Shown: positions 36,232-44,944, counted from the stretch's first letter. The stretch: DNA of 64,000 bases from RGIG4079 sp045596365 (GCA_045596365.1 JAZOCE010000019.1:121706-185705); one strand, 5' to 3'. Notes: generated from the sequence alone by a model not told the origin. Made by a program: numbers and translations.

Positions 36232-37206
36232 ATGACTGCATTAGAATCAATACAAAAATCCATCGCTCCTGAGCTAAAGGCACTCAATGAGACAATTGTT
36301 GAGTCGCTTGCTACGTCTAATGAGTTGATGAATCAAATTGTAGAGACATATCTCAAAACCAAGGGCAAGCAGATACGTCCGATACTCGTGCTTTTGAGTG
36401 CCAAGATGTTTGGAGAGATAAATAAGGATGTAATCTCGGCAGCTGCAGCCGTTGAGATGCTCCACAATGCATCATTGATTCATGATGATGTGGTTGATGA
36501 CACTAAAGAGCGTCGCAAAAATCCAACAATAAACAGCATTTGGGACAACCATATTGCTGTACTTGTCGGGGACTATTTTGTGTCGGCGTCATTATCTCAA
36601 GCAATAGGCACCGGAGATGTGCGCATAATCAAATCCCTTTCAGAGCTTGGTTCGATATTGTCGCTTGGTGAAATTGACCAAATTTATAATGCGCAATCTC
36701 ACATTCTAAATGAAGATGCCTATTTTAAAGTGATTAAAGCTAAAACAGCATCACTATTCATGTCTTGTGTAGCGATGGGAGGATATGCAGTAAAGGCTTC
36801 GGATGAGGATATTGCACGTTTGCGTCAGTTTGCTGAATTATTGGGAATGTGCTTCCAAATTCGCGATGACATCTTTGATTATTTTGAAGACAAAAAGATT
36901 GGGAAACCCACAGGAAACGACCTTCGCGAAGGGAAAATCACATTACCGCTATTGAGTGTATTGTTGCGAGAAGACTTGCCCGAACATGAAGAGATGCTTG
37001 AACTTTCACGCAAAGAACAACTCTCAACCGATGAGATTGCAACATTGATTGAGTATGCCAAGTCTAATGGGGGGATAGAGTATGCCTATGAGACAATGGC
37101 GCGTTTGCGCACACAAGCAATAGAAATATTGTCGCAACTTCCCGATAATGTGGCTCGTCAGTCATTTATAGACATCTTTGATTACATCATACATCGCGAT
37201 ATTTAA
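36232..37206 (+). CDS. Polyprenyl (octaprenyl-type) diphosphate synthase
   Basis: A 324-aa trans-prenyltransferase that elongates isoprenoid diphosphates, probably for the menaquinone side chain. Substrate-binding motifs: GKQIRPIL, the first Asp-rich motif HDDVVDDTKERR and the second RDDIFDYFEDKKIGKPTGND. Chain length cannot be told safely; Bacteroidales enzymes of this size usually supply long menaquinone tails. It is divergent from polA, with the small membrane proteins following 127 bases later. Confidence 0.9.
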   Translation: MTALESIQKSIAPELKALNETIVESLATSNELMNQIVETYLKTKGKQIRPILVLLSAKMFGEINKDVISAAAAVEMLHNASLIHDDVVDDTKERRKNPTINSIWDNHIAVLVGDYFVSASLSQAIGTGDVRIIKSLSELGSILSLGEIDQIYNAQSHILNEDAYFKVIKAKTASLFMSCVAMGGYAVKASDEDIARLRQFAELLGMCFQIRDDIFDYFEDKKIGKPTGNDLREGKITLPLLSVLLREDLPEHEEMLELSRKEQLSTDEIATLIEYAKSNGGIEYAYETMARLRTQAIEILSQLPDNVARQSFIDIFDYIIHRDI

Positions 37207-37333
37207 TCCCCGCTTTTGATTTTTAGTTTCCCAAAATGTGTAGGAATAAATAAAATATTCCTATATTTGTGTTATAATTATGTCGGCGGATATCTGTCGC
37301 ATAGTGAATTAATTATATTAAAAATAAATTGTT

Positions 37334-37585
37334 ATGGGAAATAAGGGAAATAGCAATGGGCTTGGAATGGCCGGATTTATATTGGCATTGCTCGCACTTT
37401 TAGGATCATGGGTACCTGTTGTGAATTGGATTTTATGGTTCCTTGGAGCATTATTCTCATTTATCGGTGTATTTAAGAGTCCACGCGGATTTGCTATTGC
37501 AGGTCTGATAATTTCATTCATTGGAGTGATTATAATAGTAGCTCTATTAGGCGCTATAGCAGGCGTGGCAGCTGCGGTTTCATAA
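37334..37585 (+). CDS. Small DUF4190-like membrane protein
   Basis: An 83-aa, very hydrophobic protein with two or three helices separated by short turns: GMAGFILALLALLGSW, ILWFLGALFSFIGVF and GFAIAGLIISFIGVIIIVALL. This is the DUF4190 pattern. It is glycine-rich at the N-terminus. The gene lies 17 bases before a secreted protein of unknown function. Confidence 0.6.
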   Translation: MGNKGNSNGLGMAGFILALLALLGSWVPVVNWILWFLGALFSFIGVFKSPRGFAIAGLIISFIGVIIIVALLGAIAGVAAAVS

Positions 37586-37602
37586 AGATTTAGACAGAAA
37601 AT

Positions 37603-38064
37603 ATGAGAAGATTTATTTTATTTATGGTAGGCATGATGCTTGCTATTGTGGGTTATGCGCAAATGTCGCAAGCTGAAATTATAAAAAATTATATTATAGA
37701 TATCAACGAAAGCGTTGAATTGATGCAAGATGCATCAGAAGCGTGGAATCAAGGAGAGGCTTTCAGTGAGTTTATTAAAAAATTTGCTACTGACGAGGAA
37801 TTTATGAACTCGCGCATCCGTTTGACTCCGGCACAAGTTACAGAATATAAAGAATTGCTTGTTCCATCAAATTTTGAGGCAAAACATCCGTTCCAGAAAG
37901 AGGATGCTGAAGATGGTGAATTGTTTTACCAAATGTGGGGTGAAATGCAATGGGGCACAGTGCATCTCGATTGTGGATGGATGGACTCATATTATACCCA
38001 CACATTTGAATTCAAGCGCAACGGCGGAAAGTGGTATTTTACCAAAATTGTTCCCGGCGAATAA
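37603..38064 (+). CDS. Secreted 153-aa protein of unknown function
   Basis: A signal peptide (FMVGMMLAIVGYAQ) is followed by a mixed helical and strand region. Acidic helices run at ~25-60, and a strand-rich C-terminus contains HLDCGWMDSYYTHTFEFKRNGGKWYFTKI, which resembles the end of NTF2-like or DUF4348-type domains. I do not recognise the family. It lies 17 bases after the DUF4190-like gene and 3 bases before the MBL hydrolase gene. Confidence 0.6.
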   Translation: MRRFILFMVGMMLAIVGYAQMSQAEIIKNYIIDINESVELMQDASEAWNQGEAFSEFIKKFATDEEFMNSRIRLTPAQVTEYKELLVPSNFEAKHPFQKEDAEDGELFYQMWGEMQWGTVHLDCGWMDSYYTHTFEFKRNGGKWYFTKIVPGE

Positions 38065-38067
38065 TTT

Positions 38068-38883
38068 ATGAGAATAGCAATACTAATAGATAATTGCCCC
38101 TCAATAGATAACCCATGCTTGAAATGCGAGCATGGGTTATCAGTATATGTGGATTGTGGTGATGTGAGATTTCTTTGCGATATGGGACTCTCGGCAGGCT
38201 ATCATGAGAACGCATCGTTGATGGGGATTGATTTAACCGCAATAGATTTTGCTGTTGTTTCTCATGGGCATAATGATCACTCAGGTGGATTAAGCGATTT
38301 TTTGCACTCGTTTGGCAATATTCCTGTTTATCTGTCGGAAGATGTAACGGCTCATAGGTACTACTCAACACGACAAGGAAACAAGCGAGATATTAGCACT
38401 CAACAGAGTTTAATAATGGACTTTAATAGCCGATTGCTTACTATTAATGAAAGTCGCCGGGTGAGTGAAAATATTGCGATTGTAAAATGTGAGTGTAATT
38501 ATTATTCTGTCCCGCAAGGGAATCGTTTTTTAATGAAAGATGATGAGAGGGATGATTTTTCGCATGAATTGTCGATTGCTGTAAAAACTGCTGCAGGATT
38601 GGTGATAATCTCGTCATGTTCGCATTGTGGAGTGATGAATATTATTGAGTCGTGCCGCCAATTTACAAAAGAGGATAGAGTTGTGGCATTTATAGGTGGA
38701 TTGCATTTTGTAGATGGCGATTGGACTGATGATGAGGTTGCACAATTTGTTGATGATATAGAGCATTATACACCAGAAACGAAATTTTATGTGGGGCATT
38801 GTACTGGAGATAAAGCTAAACAGTTATTATCCAATCATCCAAATATCACAATTTTCCACACCGCTCAACAAATCATTATATAA
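38068..38883 (+). CDS. MBL fold metallo-hydrolase
   Basis: A 271-aa cytoplasmic protein of the metallo-beta-lactamase superfamily. The metal motif is VSHGHNDHSGGL (HxHxDH), with later ligands in SCSHCGVMNI and FIGGLHF and a terminal His in YVGHCTGDKA. This arrangement fits the branch annotated as dihydropterin ribofuranosyl-aminobenzene phosphate synthase-like hydrolases. N-terminal Cys residues (DNCPSIDNPCLKCEHG) are typical of that branch. The substrate is unknown. Confidence 0.8.
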   Translation: MRIAILIDNCPSIDNPCLKCEHGLSVYVDCGDVRFLCDMGLSAGYHENASLMGIDLTAIDFAVVSHGHNDHSGGLSDFLHSFGNIPVYLSEDVTAHRYYSTRQGNKRDISTQQSLIMDFNSRLLTINESRRVSENIAIVKCECNYYSVPQGNRFLMKDDERDDFSHELSIAVKTAAGLVIISSCSHCGVMNIIESCRQFTKEDRVVAFIGGLHFVDGDWTDDEVAQFVDDIEHYTPETKFYVGHCTGDKAKQLLSNHPNITIFHTAQQIII

Positions 38884-38887
38884 AACA

Positions 38888-38913
38888 AACGAACTTGCAA
38901 CTGCAAGCTCGTT
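38888..38913. terminator. Hairpin between converging MBL and C1-peptidase genes
   Basis: AACGAACTTGC, loop AACT, GCAAGCTCGTT: an 11-bp stem with one mismatch, followed by a partly T-rich tail. It is the likely terminator for both strands. Confidence 0.6.
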
Positions 38914-38930
38914 ATTATGTGGTTGGTGTT

Positions 38931-40127
38931 TTATTTCATCTTTTTGGCGATGTCGGAGGGAATTGCATTTTTATTGACTAAGATGCTAAGAGTTTTTGCG
39001 AAGAAATAAGGCTCCGAAACATAGAAATAACCATCATAGACTTGGTTGGTGTCCCATGAGTTTTTAACCTTATAATATTTGTTGCCCTCCTGGTCAACGG
39101 CTTTACCTACGATCACCATGCCGTGGTCGTCAGTTGTTTCAAGGCGGTCAAACATTTCTTGACGAGATTCTTGGGTGATGGTTTCTTCTTCAACCGGACC
39201 GTTGATGTCATATTTTGAATCTTGGCGGTCTTTGTCAGAGAGTTTAACCCAACGAGCAAGTTCGGTTGCATCCATATCGCCCTCGCCTTTACCTTTTGGC
39301 ATAACAGCATATCCTTTGCGCCATTTGAACCCGCCTTCGCTCACGTCAGCTGCCCACACAAGGCTGTATCCATTGTCGATGGCATTGTCAACGATGGCTT
39401 TCATCTCTTCCATTGGCACATTCTGATATTGCCCCCAAAGCCAGTTGTCGGCAACTTCAAGCACAAAAGGCTTATAGAACGGGTGATGAGTAAATGAAGA
39501 GATGGCAACGTAGTTATCCATTGACAATCCAAGTGATTTGGCATAGGATTGAGGAGTATAAGTTTTGCCATTATATTCAAATGTTTCGGGAACTTTGCCG
39601 AAATAAGCATCAAGAATACCTTCAAAGCCTTTCATCCATGCTGTGGTGAGTTTTTTGTTTGGGTTGGAATTTATTGATTTAATATAGGACTGAAGCACTG
39701 CATGAAGTTCGCCATGAGTGTGTTTCTCTTCGCCATAGTTCAATCCATTATATACCTCTTCAGGGATTACTCCATATTTTTCCCACACATAGGGGACATC
39801 AAGGATGCTTCCACCGGGAGAAAATGCTGTAGAGCCATACATGCGTACATAACGGATGGCTTTTTCCAAATAGCATTGACGCACAGTAAACATTTCAGAA
39901 AGATCGAGCGAGTCCCCTCCGGCTTTCATGATTTCATCTTCCATGTGAGATGTTCCGGCAAAACACCAACATGTCCCAGATTTGTTTTGATCTTTTACTG
40001 AGGTCGTTTTTACAACTTTTACATCGGTAAATTTGAAGCCTGTGCTGTCGGCTTCCACAATTTTGTCGTCGGCAGTGGCATTAAATGCGACCGCCAATGT
40101 AAGTACACTGCTAATAAGATATTTCAT
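38931..40127 (-). CDS. Exported C1 family cysteine peptidase (bleomycin hydrolase/PepC-like)
   Basis: A 398-aa protein with a signal peptide (VLTLAVAFNATAD), unlike the cytosolic aminopeptidase C of lactic acid bacteria. The papain-like triad is visible: Cys in SGTCWCFAGTSHMEDE, His in DDHGMVIVG, and Asn in KVKNSWDTN. The block MFTVRQCYLEKAIRYVRMYG matches the bleomycin hydrolase branch. It probably trims peptides in the periplasm or at the surface. It is monocistronic behind a TATATTTG box. Confidence 0.88.
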   Translation of the reverse strand: MKYLISSVLTLAVAFNATADDKIVEADSTGFKFTDVKVVKTTSVKDQNKSGTCWCFAGTSHMEDEIMKAGGDSLDLSEMFTVRQCYLEKAIRYVRMYGSTAFSPGGSILDVPYVWEKYGVIPEEVYNGLNYGEEKHTHGELHAVLQSYIKSINSNPNKKLTTAWMKGFEGILDAYFGKVPETFEYNGKTYTPQSYAKSLGLSMDNYVAISSFTHHPFYKPFVLEVADNWLWGQYQNVPMEEMKAIVDNAIDNGYSLVWAADVSEGGFKWRKGYAVMPKGKGEGDMDATELARWVKLSDKDRQDSKYDINGPVEEETITQESRQEMFDRLETTDDHGMVIVGKAVDQEGNKYYKVKNSWDTNQVYDGYFYVSEPYFFAKTLSILVNKNAIPSDIAKKMK

Positions 40128-40148
40128 AGTTTAATGGTATTTTGCTTG

Positions 40149-40156
40149 CAAATATA
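40149..40156 (-). promoter_or_regulatory. -7 box of the C1 peptidase gene
   Basis: The minus strand reads TATATTTG, 21 bases before the ATG at 40127. Confidence 0.45.
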
Positions 40157-40217
40157 CAATAAAGAACCGAAAGAGAGTGCCATTATTGAAAATCAATGTA
40201 TTTATTTGATGTAAAAA

Positions 40218-40246
40218 TATTGTCAGTAGTAAATTTTTAATAACTT
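40218..40246 (+). promoter_or_regulatory. Promoter of nfnAB
   Basis: TTG at 40218-40220, 18 bases, then TAACTTTG at 40239-40246, with a leader of about 35 bases. Confidence 0.6.
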
Positions 40247-40288
40247 TGCACAAATTACTACTTATTTACTACCAATCATTACTCAAAG

Positions 40289-41071
40289 ATGAACAAAATA
40301 CTTGAAAAGGAGCATTTTTCTGAGAAAGTTGTAAAGCTTGTAGTGGAAGCTCCAATGATTGCGCGTTCACGCCGTCCGGGACACTTTGTAATTGTCCGAG
40401 TAGGAGAACATGGGGAACGCATCCCATTAACTATTGCTGATGCTGATATTGAAAAAGGGTCAATTACTCTTGTCGTGCAAGCTGTGGGTGAGTCTTCATC
40501 AAAAATATGTGCATTAAATGCAGGAGATTATCTAACCGATGTAGTGGGTCCTCTTGGCAAAGCTACTCACATCGCCAAAGTTGGTACAGTAGTGTGCTGT
40601 GGCGGTGGTGTGGGAGTTGCACCATTGTTGCCTATTATCAAGGCAATGAAAGAGGCGGGCAATAGAGTGATATCTGTTCTTGCCGCACGCTCAAAAGACC
40701 TCATCATCTTAGAAGATCAAGTGCGTCTTTATTCCGACGAGGTAATAATTATGACCGATGATGGCTCTTATGGACGTCAAGGCCTTGTTACAAATGGCGT
40801 AGAAGAGGTTATTCAACGAGAAAAAGTTGACCAAGTCGTAACTATTGGTCCGGGTATAATGATGAAATTTGTATCGTTGTTAACCAAAAAATATGAAGTT
40901 CCTACAGTGTGTTCGCTTAATACAATCATGGTTGACGGAACGGGCATGTGTGGCGCTTGTCGCATTACCGTTGGTGGCAAGACTCGTTTTGTGTGTATCG
41001 ACGGACCGGAGTTTGATGCACATCAAGTAGATTTCGATGAAATGTTGATGCGCTCGCGCTCGTATAATTAA
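40289..41071 (+). CDS. nfnA: NfnA-like NAD-binding subunit (NADH-dependent ferredoxin:NADP oxidoreductase)
   Basis: A 260-aa protein of the ferredoxin-NADP reductase type. An FAD-binding barrel (RPGHFVIVRV, ERIPLTIAD) and an NAD half (CCGGGVGVAPLLPIIKAM) are followed by a C-terminal [2Fe-2S] site, VDGTGMCGACRITVGGKTRFVC. It is often annotated as sulfide dehydrogenase or dihydroorotate dehydrogenase electron-transfer subunit. Lying 23 bases before a gltA-like large subunit, it matches NfnAB, which couples NADH and ferredoxin oxidation to NADP reduction by electron bifurcation. Confidence 0.82.
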   Translation: MNKILEKEHFSEKVVKLVVEAPMIARSRRPGHFVIVRVGEHGERIPLTIADADIEKGSITLVVQAVGESSSKICALNAGDYLTDVVGPLGKATHIAKVGTVVCCGGGVGVAPLLPIIKAMKEAGNRVISVLAARSKDLIILEDQVRLYSDEVIIMTDDGSYGRQGLVTNGVEEVIQREKVDQVVTIGPGIMMKFVSLLTKKYEVPTVCSLNTIMVDGTGMCGACRITVGGKTRFVCIDGPEFDAHQVDFDEMLMRSRSYN

Positions 41072-41094
41072 TAATTCAATAAGAAACTATCGTT

Positions 41095-42558
41095 ATGAGC
41101 AATAATATAACATCGGCTCCTCGTGATGCGCAATGGCGTGAAGAGCTACGTAAAAAACTTAGCGCTAAGGAACGCACATCTATTCCTCGTGTGAAAATGC
41201 CGGAGTTAGATCCTAACTACCGTGTTACTTGCAATGAGGAGGTTAATCAGGGGTTAAATGCTGAGCAAGCTGTCGTTGAAGCGTCTCGTTGTATGGACTG
41301 CCCCGATCCACAATGTGTTACAGGCTGTCCTGTAAATATTAACATCCCTGGTTTTATAAAAAATATTGAGCGTGGCGATTTCCAAGCTGCTGCAGTGGTG
41401 TTGAAAGAAACAAGTGCATTGCCAGCTGTGTGTGGTCGTGTGTGTCCTCAAGAAAAGCAATGTGAGTCGCGTTGTCTTTATCACAAAATGAAAAAACAGC
41501 CTGTGGCAATTGGTTATCTTGAGCGATTTGCTGCCGACACTGAACGCCTTAGCGGAAATATCGCCAAACCTGCGATGGAAGCTCCCAATGGTATTAAAGT
41601 TGCAGTTGTGGGATCAGGTCCTGCCGGGTTGTCATTTGCCGGTGATATGGCAAAAAGGGGATATGATGTAACTGTATTTGAAGCATTGCACGAAATAGGT
41701 GGAGTGTTGAAATATGGTATCCCTGAATTCCGTTTGCCTAACGCTGTTGTTGAGGTTGAAATCGACGGATTGCGTGGTATGGGCGTTAAGTTTGAAAAAG
41801 ACTGCATCATAGGCAAAACATTATCATATGACAATCTCCATGAAATGGGATTTAAAGGAATCTTTGTCGCTTCGGGTGCGGGATTACCTCGATTCATGGG
41901 TATTCCCGGAGAAAACCTCAATGGTGTGATGTCAAGTAACGAATATCTTACTCGCGTTAACCTCATGGGTGCCGGTAGTGCCGACTGGGATACACCGGTG
42001 TTGCGTGGGAAGCGTGTAGCTGTAATAGGTGGTGGTAACACTGCTATGGACTCGGTGCGTACAGCTCGTCGCATGGGAGCCGAAGTGGCTATGATTGTTT
42101 ATCGCCGTAGTGAAGATGAAATGCCTGCACGTGTAGAAGAGGTTAAGCATGCCAAAGAAGAGGGCGTTCAATTTCTCACACTTCACAACCCCATTGAATA
42201 TCGTGGAGATGACAAAGGTCGTGTGAACATGATGTTATTGCAACGCATGGAACTTGGAGAGCCCGATGCAAGTGGTCGCCGTTCGCCAGTACCGGTAGAA
42301 GGTGCAGTAGAAGAAATCCCTGTTGATTTGGTGATTGTGAGTGTCGGTGTATCACCTAATCCGCTTATACCAAATTCAATTCCTGAACTCGAAGTGTCTC
42401 GTCGAGGAACAATCGTGGTGAACGAAGAATCAATGAAGTCATCACTTGATGACATCTATGCCGGAGGCGACATCGTGAGAGGTGGAGCAACGGTTATTCT
42501 TGCTATGGGTGATGGCCGTCATGCTGCAGCCTCAATGCACGAAGCATTACAAAAGTAA
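41095..42558 (+). CDS. nfnB: NfnB-like subunit (glutamate synthase small-chain family)
   Basis: A 487-aa flavoprotein. Two [4Fe-4S] cluster motifs open it (CMDCPDPQCVTGCP and CGRVCPQEKQCESRC). Then come the FAD loop GSGPAGLSFAGDMAKRG and the NADPH loop GGGNTAMDSVRTARRMG, ending with YAGGDIVRGGATVILAMGDG. It is usually called gltA (NADPH-dependent glutamate synthase). Pairing with the NfnA-like subunit and no large glutamate synthase gene nearby argue for a transhydrogenase-type complex supplying NADPH under anaerobic growth. Confidence 0.82.
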   Translation: MSNNITSAPRDAQWREELRKKLSAKERTSIPRVKMPELDPNYRVTCNEEVNQGLNAEQAVVEASRCMDCPDPQCVTGCPVNINIPGFIKNIERGDFQAAAVVLKETSALPAVCGRVCPQEKQCESRCLYHKMKKQPVAIGYLERFAADTERLSGNIAKPAMEAPNGIKVAVVGSGPAGLSFAGDMAKRGYDVTVFEALHEIGGVLKYGIPEFRLPNAVVEVEIDGLRGMGVKFEKDCIIGKTLSYDNLHEMGFKGIFVASGAGLPRFMGIPGENLNGVMSSNEYLTRVNLMGAGSADWDTPVLRGKRVAVIGGGNTAMDSVRTARRMGAEVAMIVYRRSEDEMPARVEEVKHAKEEGVQFLTLHNPIEYRGDDKGRVNMMLLQRMELGEPDASGRRSPVPVEGAVEEIPVDLVIVSVGVSPNPLIPNSIPELEVSRRGTIVVNEESMKSSLDDIYAGGDIVRGGATVILAMGDGRHAAASMHEALQK

Positions 42559-42573
42559 AATGCAATAAATCAT

Positions 42574-42626
42574 AATATTAATACAACAAGTGGAGTCTCG
42601 AAGGCTCCACTTGTTGTATTAATATT
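42574..42626. terminator. 22-bp perfect inverted repeat after nfnAB
   Basis: Arms at 42574-42595 (AATATTAATACAACAAGTGG...) and 42605-42626 are perfectly complementary with a 9-base loop. The stem begins 15 bases after the nfnB stop, the place of a terminator. The outer part is AT-rich and could act in both directions. Confidence 0.75.
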
Positions 42627-42634
42627 GGTGGTAT

Positions 42635-42826
42635 ATGTGTGGTAGTTTTGGCCTCAATGATGGCACAACTTGGAATGAGCAGTGTAATCCGGTTTCTGAC
42701 AATTTGGACCATTTATGCATTTGCCATGCCATCCACGAATTGAATAATCATAAGCCCTACTCAATTCCCGATATGAATGACTTTTTGGTGGAGGTGACGG
42801 TCATGCATCAACACATAGCAGAGTAG
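42635..42826 (+). CDS. Possible 63-aa orphan or gene remnant
   Basis: The frame reads MCGSFGLNDGTTWNEQ... and ends in IPDMNDFLVEVTVMHQHIAE. The C-terminal half looks protein-like, but I do not recognise a family. No promoter is evident. It may be the tail of a decayed gene at the border of the accessory island. Confidence 0.25.
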   Translation: MCGSFGLNDGTTWNEQCNPVSDNLDHLCICHAIHELNNHKPYSIPDMNDFLVEVTVMHQHIAE

Positions 42827-43014
42827 TATTTCTTTGACAATCTGTTCAGTTGTGCGCTGTGGTCGTGGCTTGAAAAATAGCACGGAACAGATATAAGTGA
42901 ATATGTGATCTGTGCTACGTTATGGTTATTACTCTTATTTATCAGCATATTAAATATATTCCCTAATATTTACTGCTGAACAAAAGTGAATGTTAGATAT
43001 ATTTACAACTTATC

Positions 43015-43695
43015 CTATTTTTTCCAATTTAAATTCCTTTTCAAAATAATGGCATCTTTGCCCAAACCACCAACTGCACAATTATTTTCTACTATATTCT
43101 TAGTAATAGTACTATTAGCAGAAACGATAACATTATCTGCAATATTAACTCCCTTTAATATCGTGTTTCGACACCCAATCCACACGTGGTTTCCTATATG
43201 AATAGGGCATGGATGGTTGATAATTTCGTCTTTTTCATTCATTATATGATGAAGGTCTGTATCCATAATCAAAATATCCCAAGATAACAGACAATCATTT
43301 CCAAAAGTTACCTCTTTTTGACTTATAATGCTTGAACGCCCTGTTATAGTAAAATTATTGCCCAATTCTAAAACGGCATCTTTCCCAATACTAATACGAC
43401 TACCTCTTCCTATACTTGCCTTTCCGTTAATAACAAGATTTCCACTTACTTCCCACATTGTTCGTGAATACTTTATATCTTGTGTCCCTAAGCCATGTGG
43501 ACTAATCTTTACTAATCCTAATTTTGGAGTAGTTTTAAAAGTAATTTTACCACCCATCTTATATAAATCTGTTCTATGATAAATTAAGAAAGGTAAACGG
43601 ACTGCAACTTTTAGAGGGAAATACTTTAAGTTAAAATAAAGTGTTTTAGCCCAATCTACTTTACGAAGTAGACCAAGAATCTTTTTTGTTATCAT
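43015..43695 (-). CDS. Hexapeptide-repeat (left-handed beta-helix) acyltransferase
   Basis: A 226-aa cytoplasmic protein. From ~70 on it shows the isoleucine-patch hexapeptide pattern: LVINGKASIGRGSRISIGKD, DAVLELGNNFTITGRS and a terminal IGNHVWIGCRNTILKGV then GVNIADNVIVSANSTITKNI. A catalytic His lies in DTDLHHIMN. Such enzymes acetylate sugars of capsule, LPS or exopolysaccharide. There is no polysaccharide cluster around it, and the gene is AT-rich in an accessory island, so it may be acquired. It is transcribed from a promoter ~300 bases upstream through a strongly structured leader. Confidence 0.8.
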   Translation of the reverse strand: MITKKILGLLRKVDWAKTLYFNLKYFPLKVAVRLPFLIYHRTDLYKMGGKITFKTTPKLGLVKISPHGLGTQDIKYSRTMWEVSGNLVINGKASIGRGSRISIGKDAVLELGNNFTITGRSSIISQKEVTFGNDCLLSWDILIMDTDLHHIMNEKDEIINHPCPIHIGNHVWIGCRNTILKGVNIADNVIVSANSTITKNIVENNCAVGGLGKDAIILKRNLNWKK

Positions 43696-43741
43696 AATCC
43701 ACTATTGTTGTGCGGACTATTTTCTTCGTGAATACAGATAT

Positions 43742-43900
43742 AGGCAAATACCTTTGAGTATAAAAGAACGTGGACGCTCTCATCATACTCCGAGGTATTT
43801 GCCGACACCTGTATATGTGATAAGTTCCGCCCACGCAAAGCGCAGACGTTTACTGAACTTATTCGCACATATACATCTTCCAATCGGCAAATTTTCGGAG
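43742..43900 (-). ncRNA. Structured leader RNA with mutually exclusive hairpins
   Basis: Transcribed on the minus strand, arm A (43900-43884) can pair with arm B (43805-43788). Between them a nearly continuous stem forms: TGTATATGTG/CACATATACA, ATAAGTTC/GAACTTAT and a 9-bp tip closed by three bases. Arm B can instead pair with arm C (43761-43743): GGCAAATACC/GGTATTTGCC (10 bp) plus ATACTC/GAGTAT (6 bp). The 9-bp tip uses three G-U pairs on the minus strand only, which points to an RNA of that strand. It lies in the 5' leader of the acyltransferase gene, about 45 bases before its start codon. No known family is claimed. Confidence 0.6.
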
Positions 43901-43994
43901 TACCTCGAATAAATAGCAAACGCTAATTAATAATATGTATGTTAAAATATTTTCGTTTTATTTAAAATCCAATCGTTTATAGTTTGACTTTCTG

Positions 43995-44024
43995 CAAAAG
44001 TACTAAAAAGTTAGTGATTGTCAA
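43995..44024 (-). promoter_or_regulatory. Promoter of the structured leader and acyltransferase
   Basis: The minus strand reads TTG (44022-44024), 19 bases, then TACTTTTG (43995-44002). Transcription would start near 43988 and run through the hairpins to the gene at 43695. Confidence 0.6.
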
Positions 44025-44752
44025 TACTGTATGATACTAAATATTTTCTATTAGATATTTTTAGAGGTCAATAGATTATAAGCCGATATTTCTTCTCGCC
44101 TTAGATTTAAATATCTAAATGTAAAATTAATAAAACTATATCCGAAAAGCAAACAAATTTTGTTGAAACACCATTCTTTAGCATTTGATTTGTTAGTAAA
44201 CAGATTTTTCATTTTGGTTTATTTAAGAGTGAGTAAAAGGCGTTGATTTCTTTTTTTTGAGGACGTGCGCAGTGGGAAATAGGGGAATTGCGTTGTAATT
44301 TAGGGTTACTTGGATAAAAATCAGGTTAACTTCAATTAAGCCTAGTTTATTGCCTTGCTTTTGTGGCTATATAGAAAATAAAAAGCGGAAAAGCAAGTTG
44401 CTCTTCCGCTTTGTACCCTTGTCCGATATTTTTACGAACCAATTTTTAGAGGACTTAGACAAGATATGGGAACTTCGACATTGGATACCCGACCCAACGA
44501 AACCTATCAACCCACATGAATATCATAAACGAATTTCGCAAATTCATGACACGCTATAGTTGCATTTCTGCATGCAATAACTCCCTATTTATGGGGTTAT
44601 TCTGCGTATCTTCTCTCTAATGATTTTATTTTAGTAGTAGAGGTCGGGAAAACGGTTTTTCGTTTTAATCCTGCAATATTTTGTGAAAATATATCTTTAC
44701 TATGCTTACTTTTTCGACTTAATCAACTATTTATTAGTAAAACTGAGTTAGT
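44025..44752. other. AT-rich non-coding stretch at the left part of the island
   Basis: No convincing gene is seen. A 69-codon frame at 44350-44559 has no recognisable family. The stretch holds the 31-bp palindrome at 44382-44412, a hairpin near 44573-44600 (AATAACTCC/GGGGTTATT) and an AAAACG/CGTTTT mini-hairpin near 44652-44670. Its position just before a Rep-like gene makes it a candidate replication-origin region of the element. Confidence 0.4.
44382..44412. repeat. 31-bp near-perfect palindrome
   Basis: AAAGCGGAA and TTCCGCTTT enclose AAGCAAGTTGCTC, itself palindromic (AGCAA/TTGCT). Only one mismatch interrupts 15 base pairs. It could be a terminator (T-rich beyond) or part of an origin. 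Confidence 0.65.
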
Positions 44753-44944
44753 ATGAGACAATATCGGCAATTAGGCGATGCGACAAAGCAACGCATCAGC
44801 CAAAGGCTCAAAGGTCGAGGATTGACCGACAGCCACAAACAAGCCATTAGTGATGGTATGAAAGCATATTGGGCAACTATCCCCAATAAGCCAAACGAAA
44901 ATAACGAGAGTAAAAACCTTTTTAATGATGAAAAGAGTATGTAA
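44753..44944 (+). CDS. Small NUMOD3-like DNA-binding protein
   Basis: A 63-aa protein: two short repeats of the type found in NUMOD3 helices of homing endonucleases (ATKQRISQRLKGRGLTDSHK and HKQAISDGMKAYWA). The rest is acidic and polar. It overlaps the start of the Rep-like gene by 17 bases, so the two are coupled. In similar elements such a protein could help the replication or integration protein to bind DNA; this is inference. Confidence 0.5.
   Translation: MRQYRQLGDATKQRISQRLKGRGLTDSHKQAISDGMKAYWATIPNKPNENNESKNLFNDEKSM

Noticed and set aside
41514..42074. 186-codon open frame on the minus strand
   Set aside because: It lies antisense inside nfnB, lacks any family motif and has shadow-type composition (Ser, Pro, Arg rich).
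43692..43919. 75-codon open frame on the minus strand over the leader
   Set aside because: The region is explained better by RNA base pairing, with G-U pairs on that strand; the peptide has no recognisable fold.
44350..44559. 69-codon open frame on the plus strand
   Set aside because: It begins over a palindrome and has no recognisable family; kept only as part of the non-coding stretch.
42627..44760. Search for a second copy of the tRNA-Leu 3' end as left attachment site
   Set aside because: No copy of 15 or more bases was seen by eye; the left border stays open.
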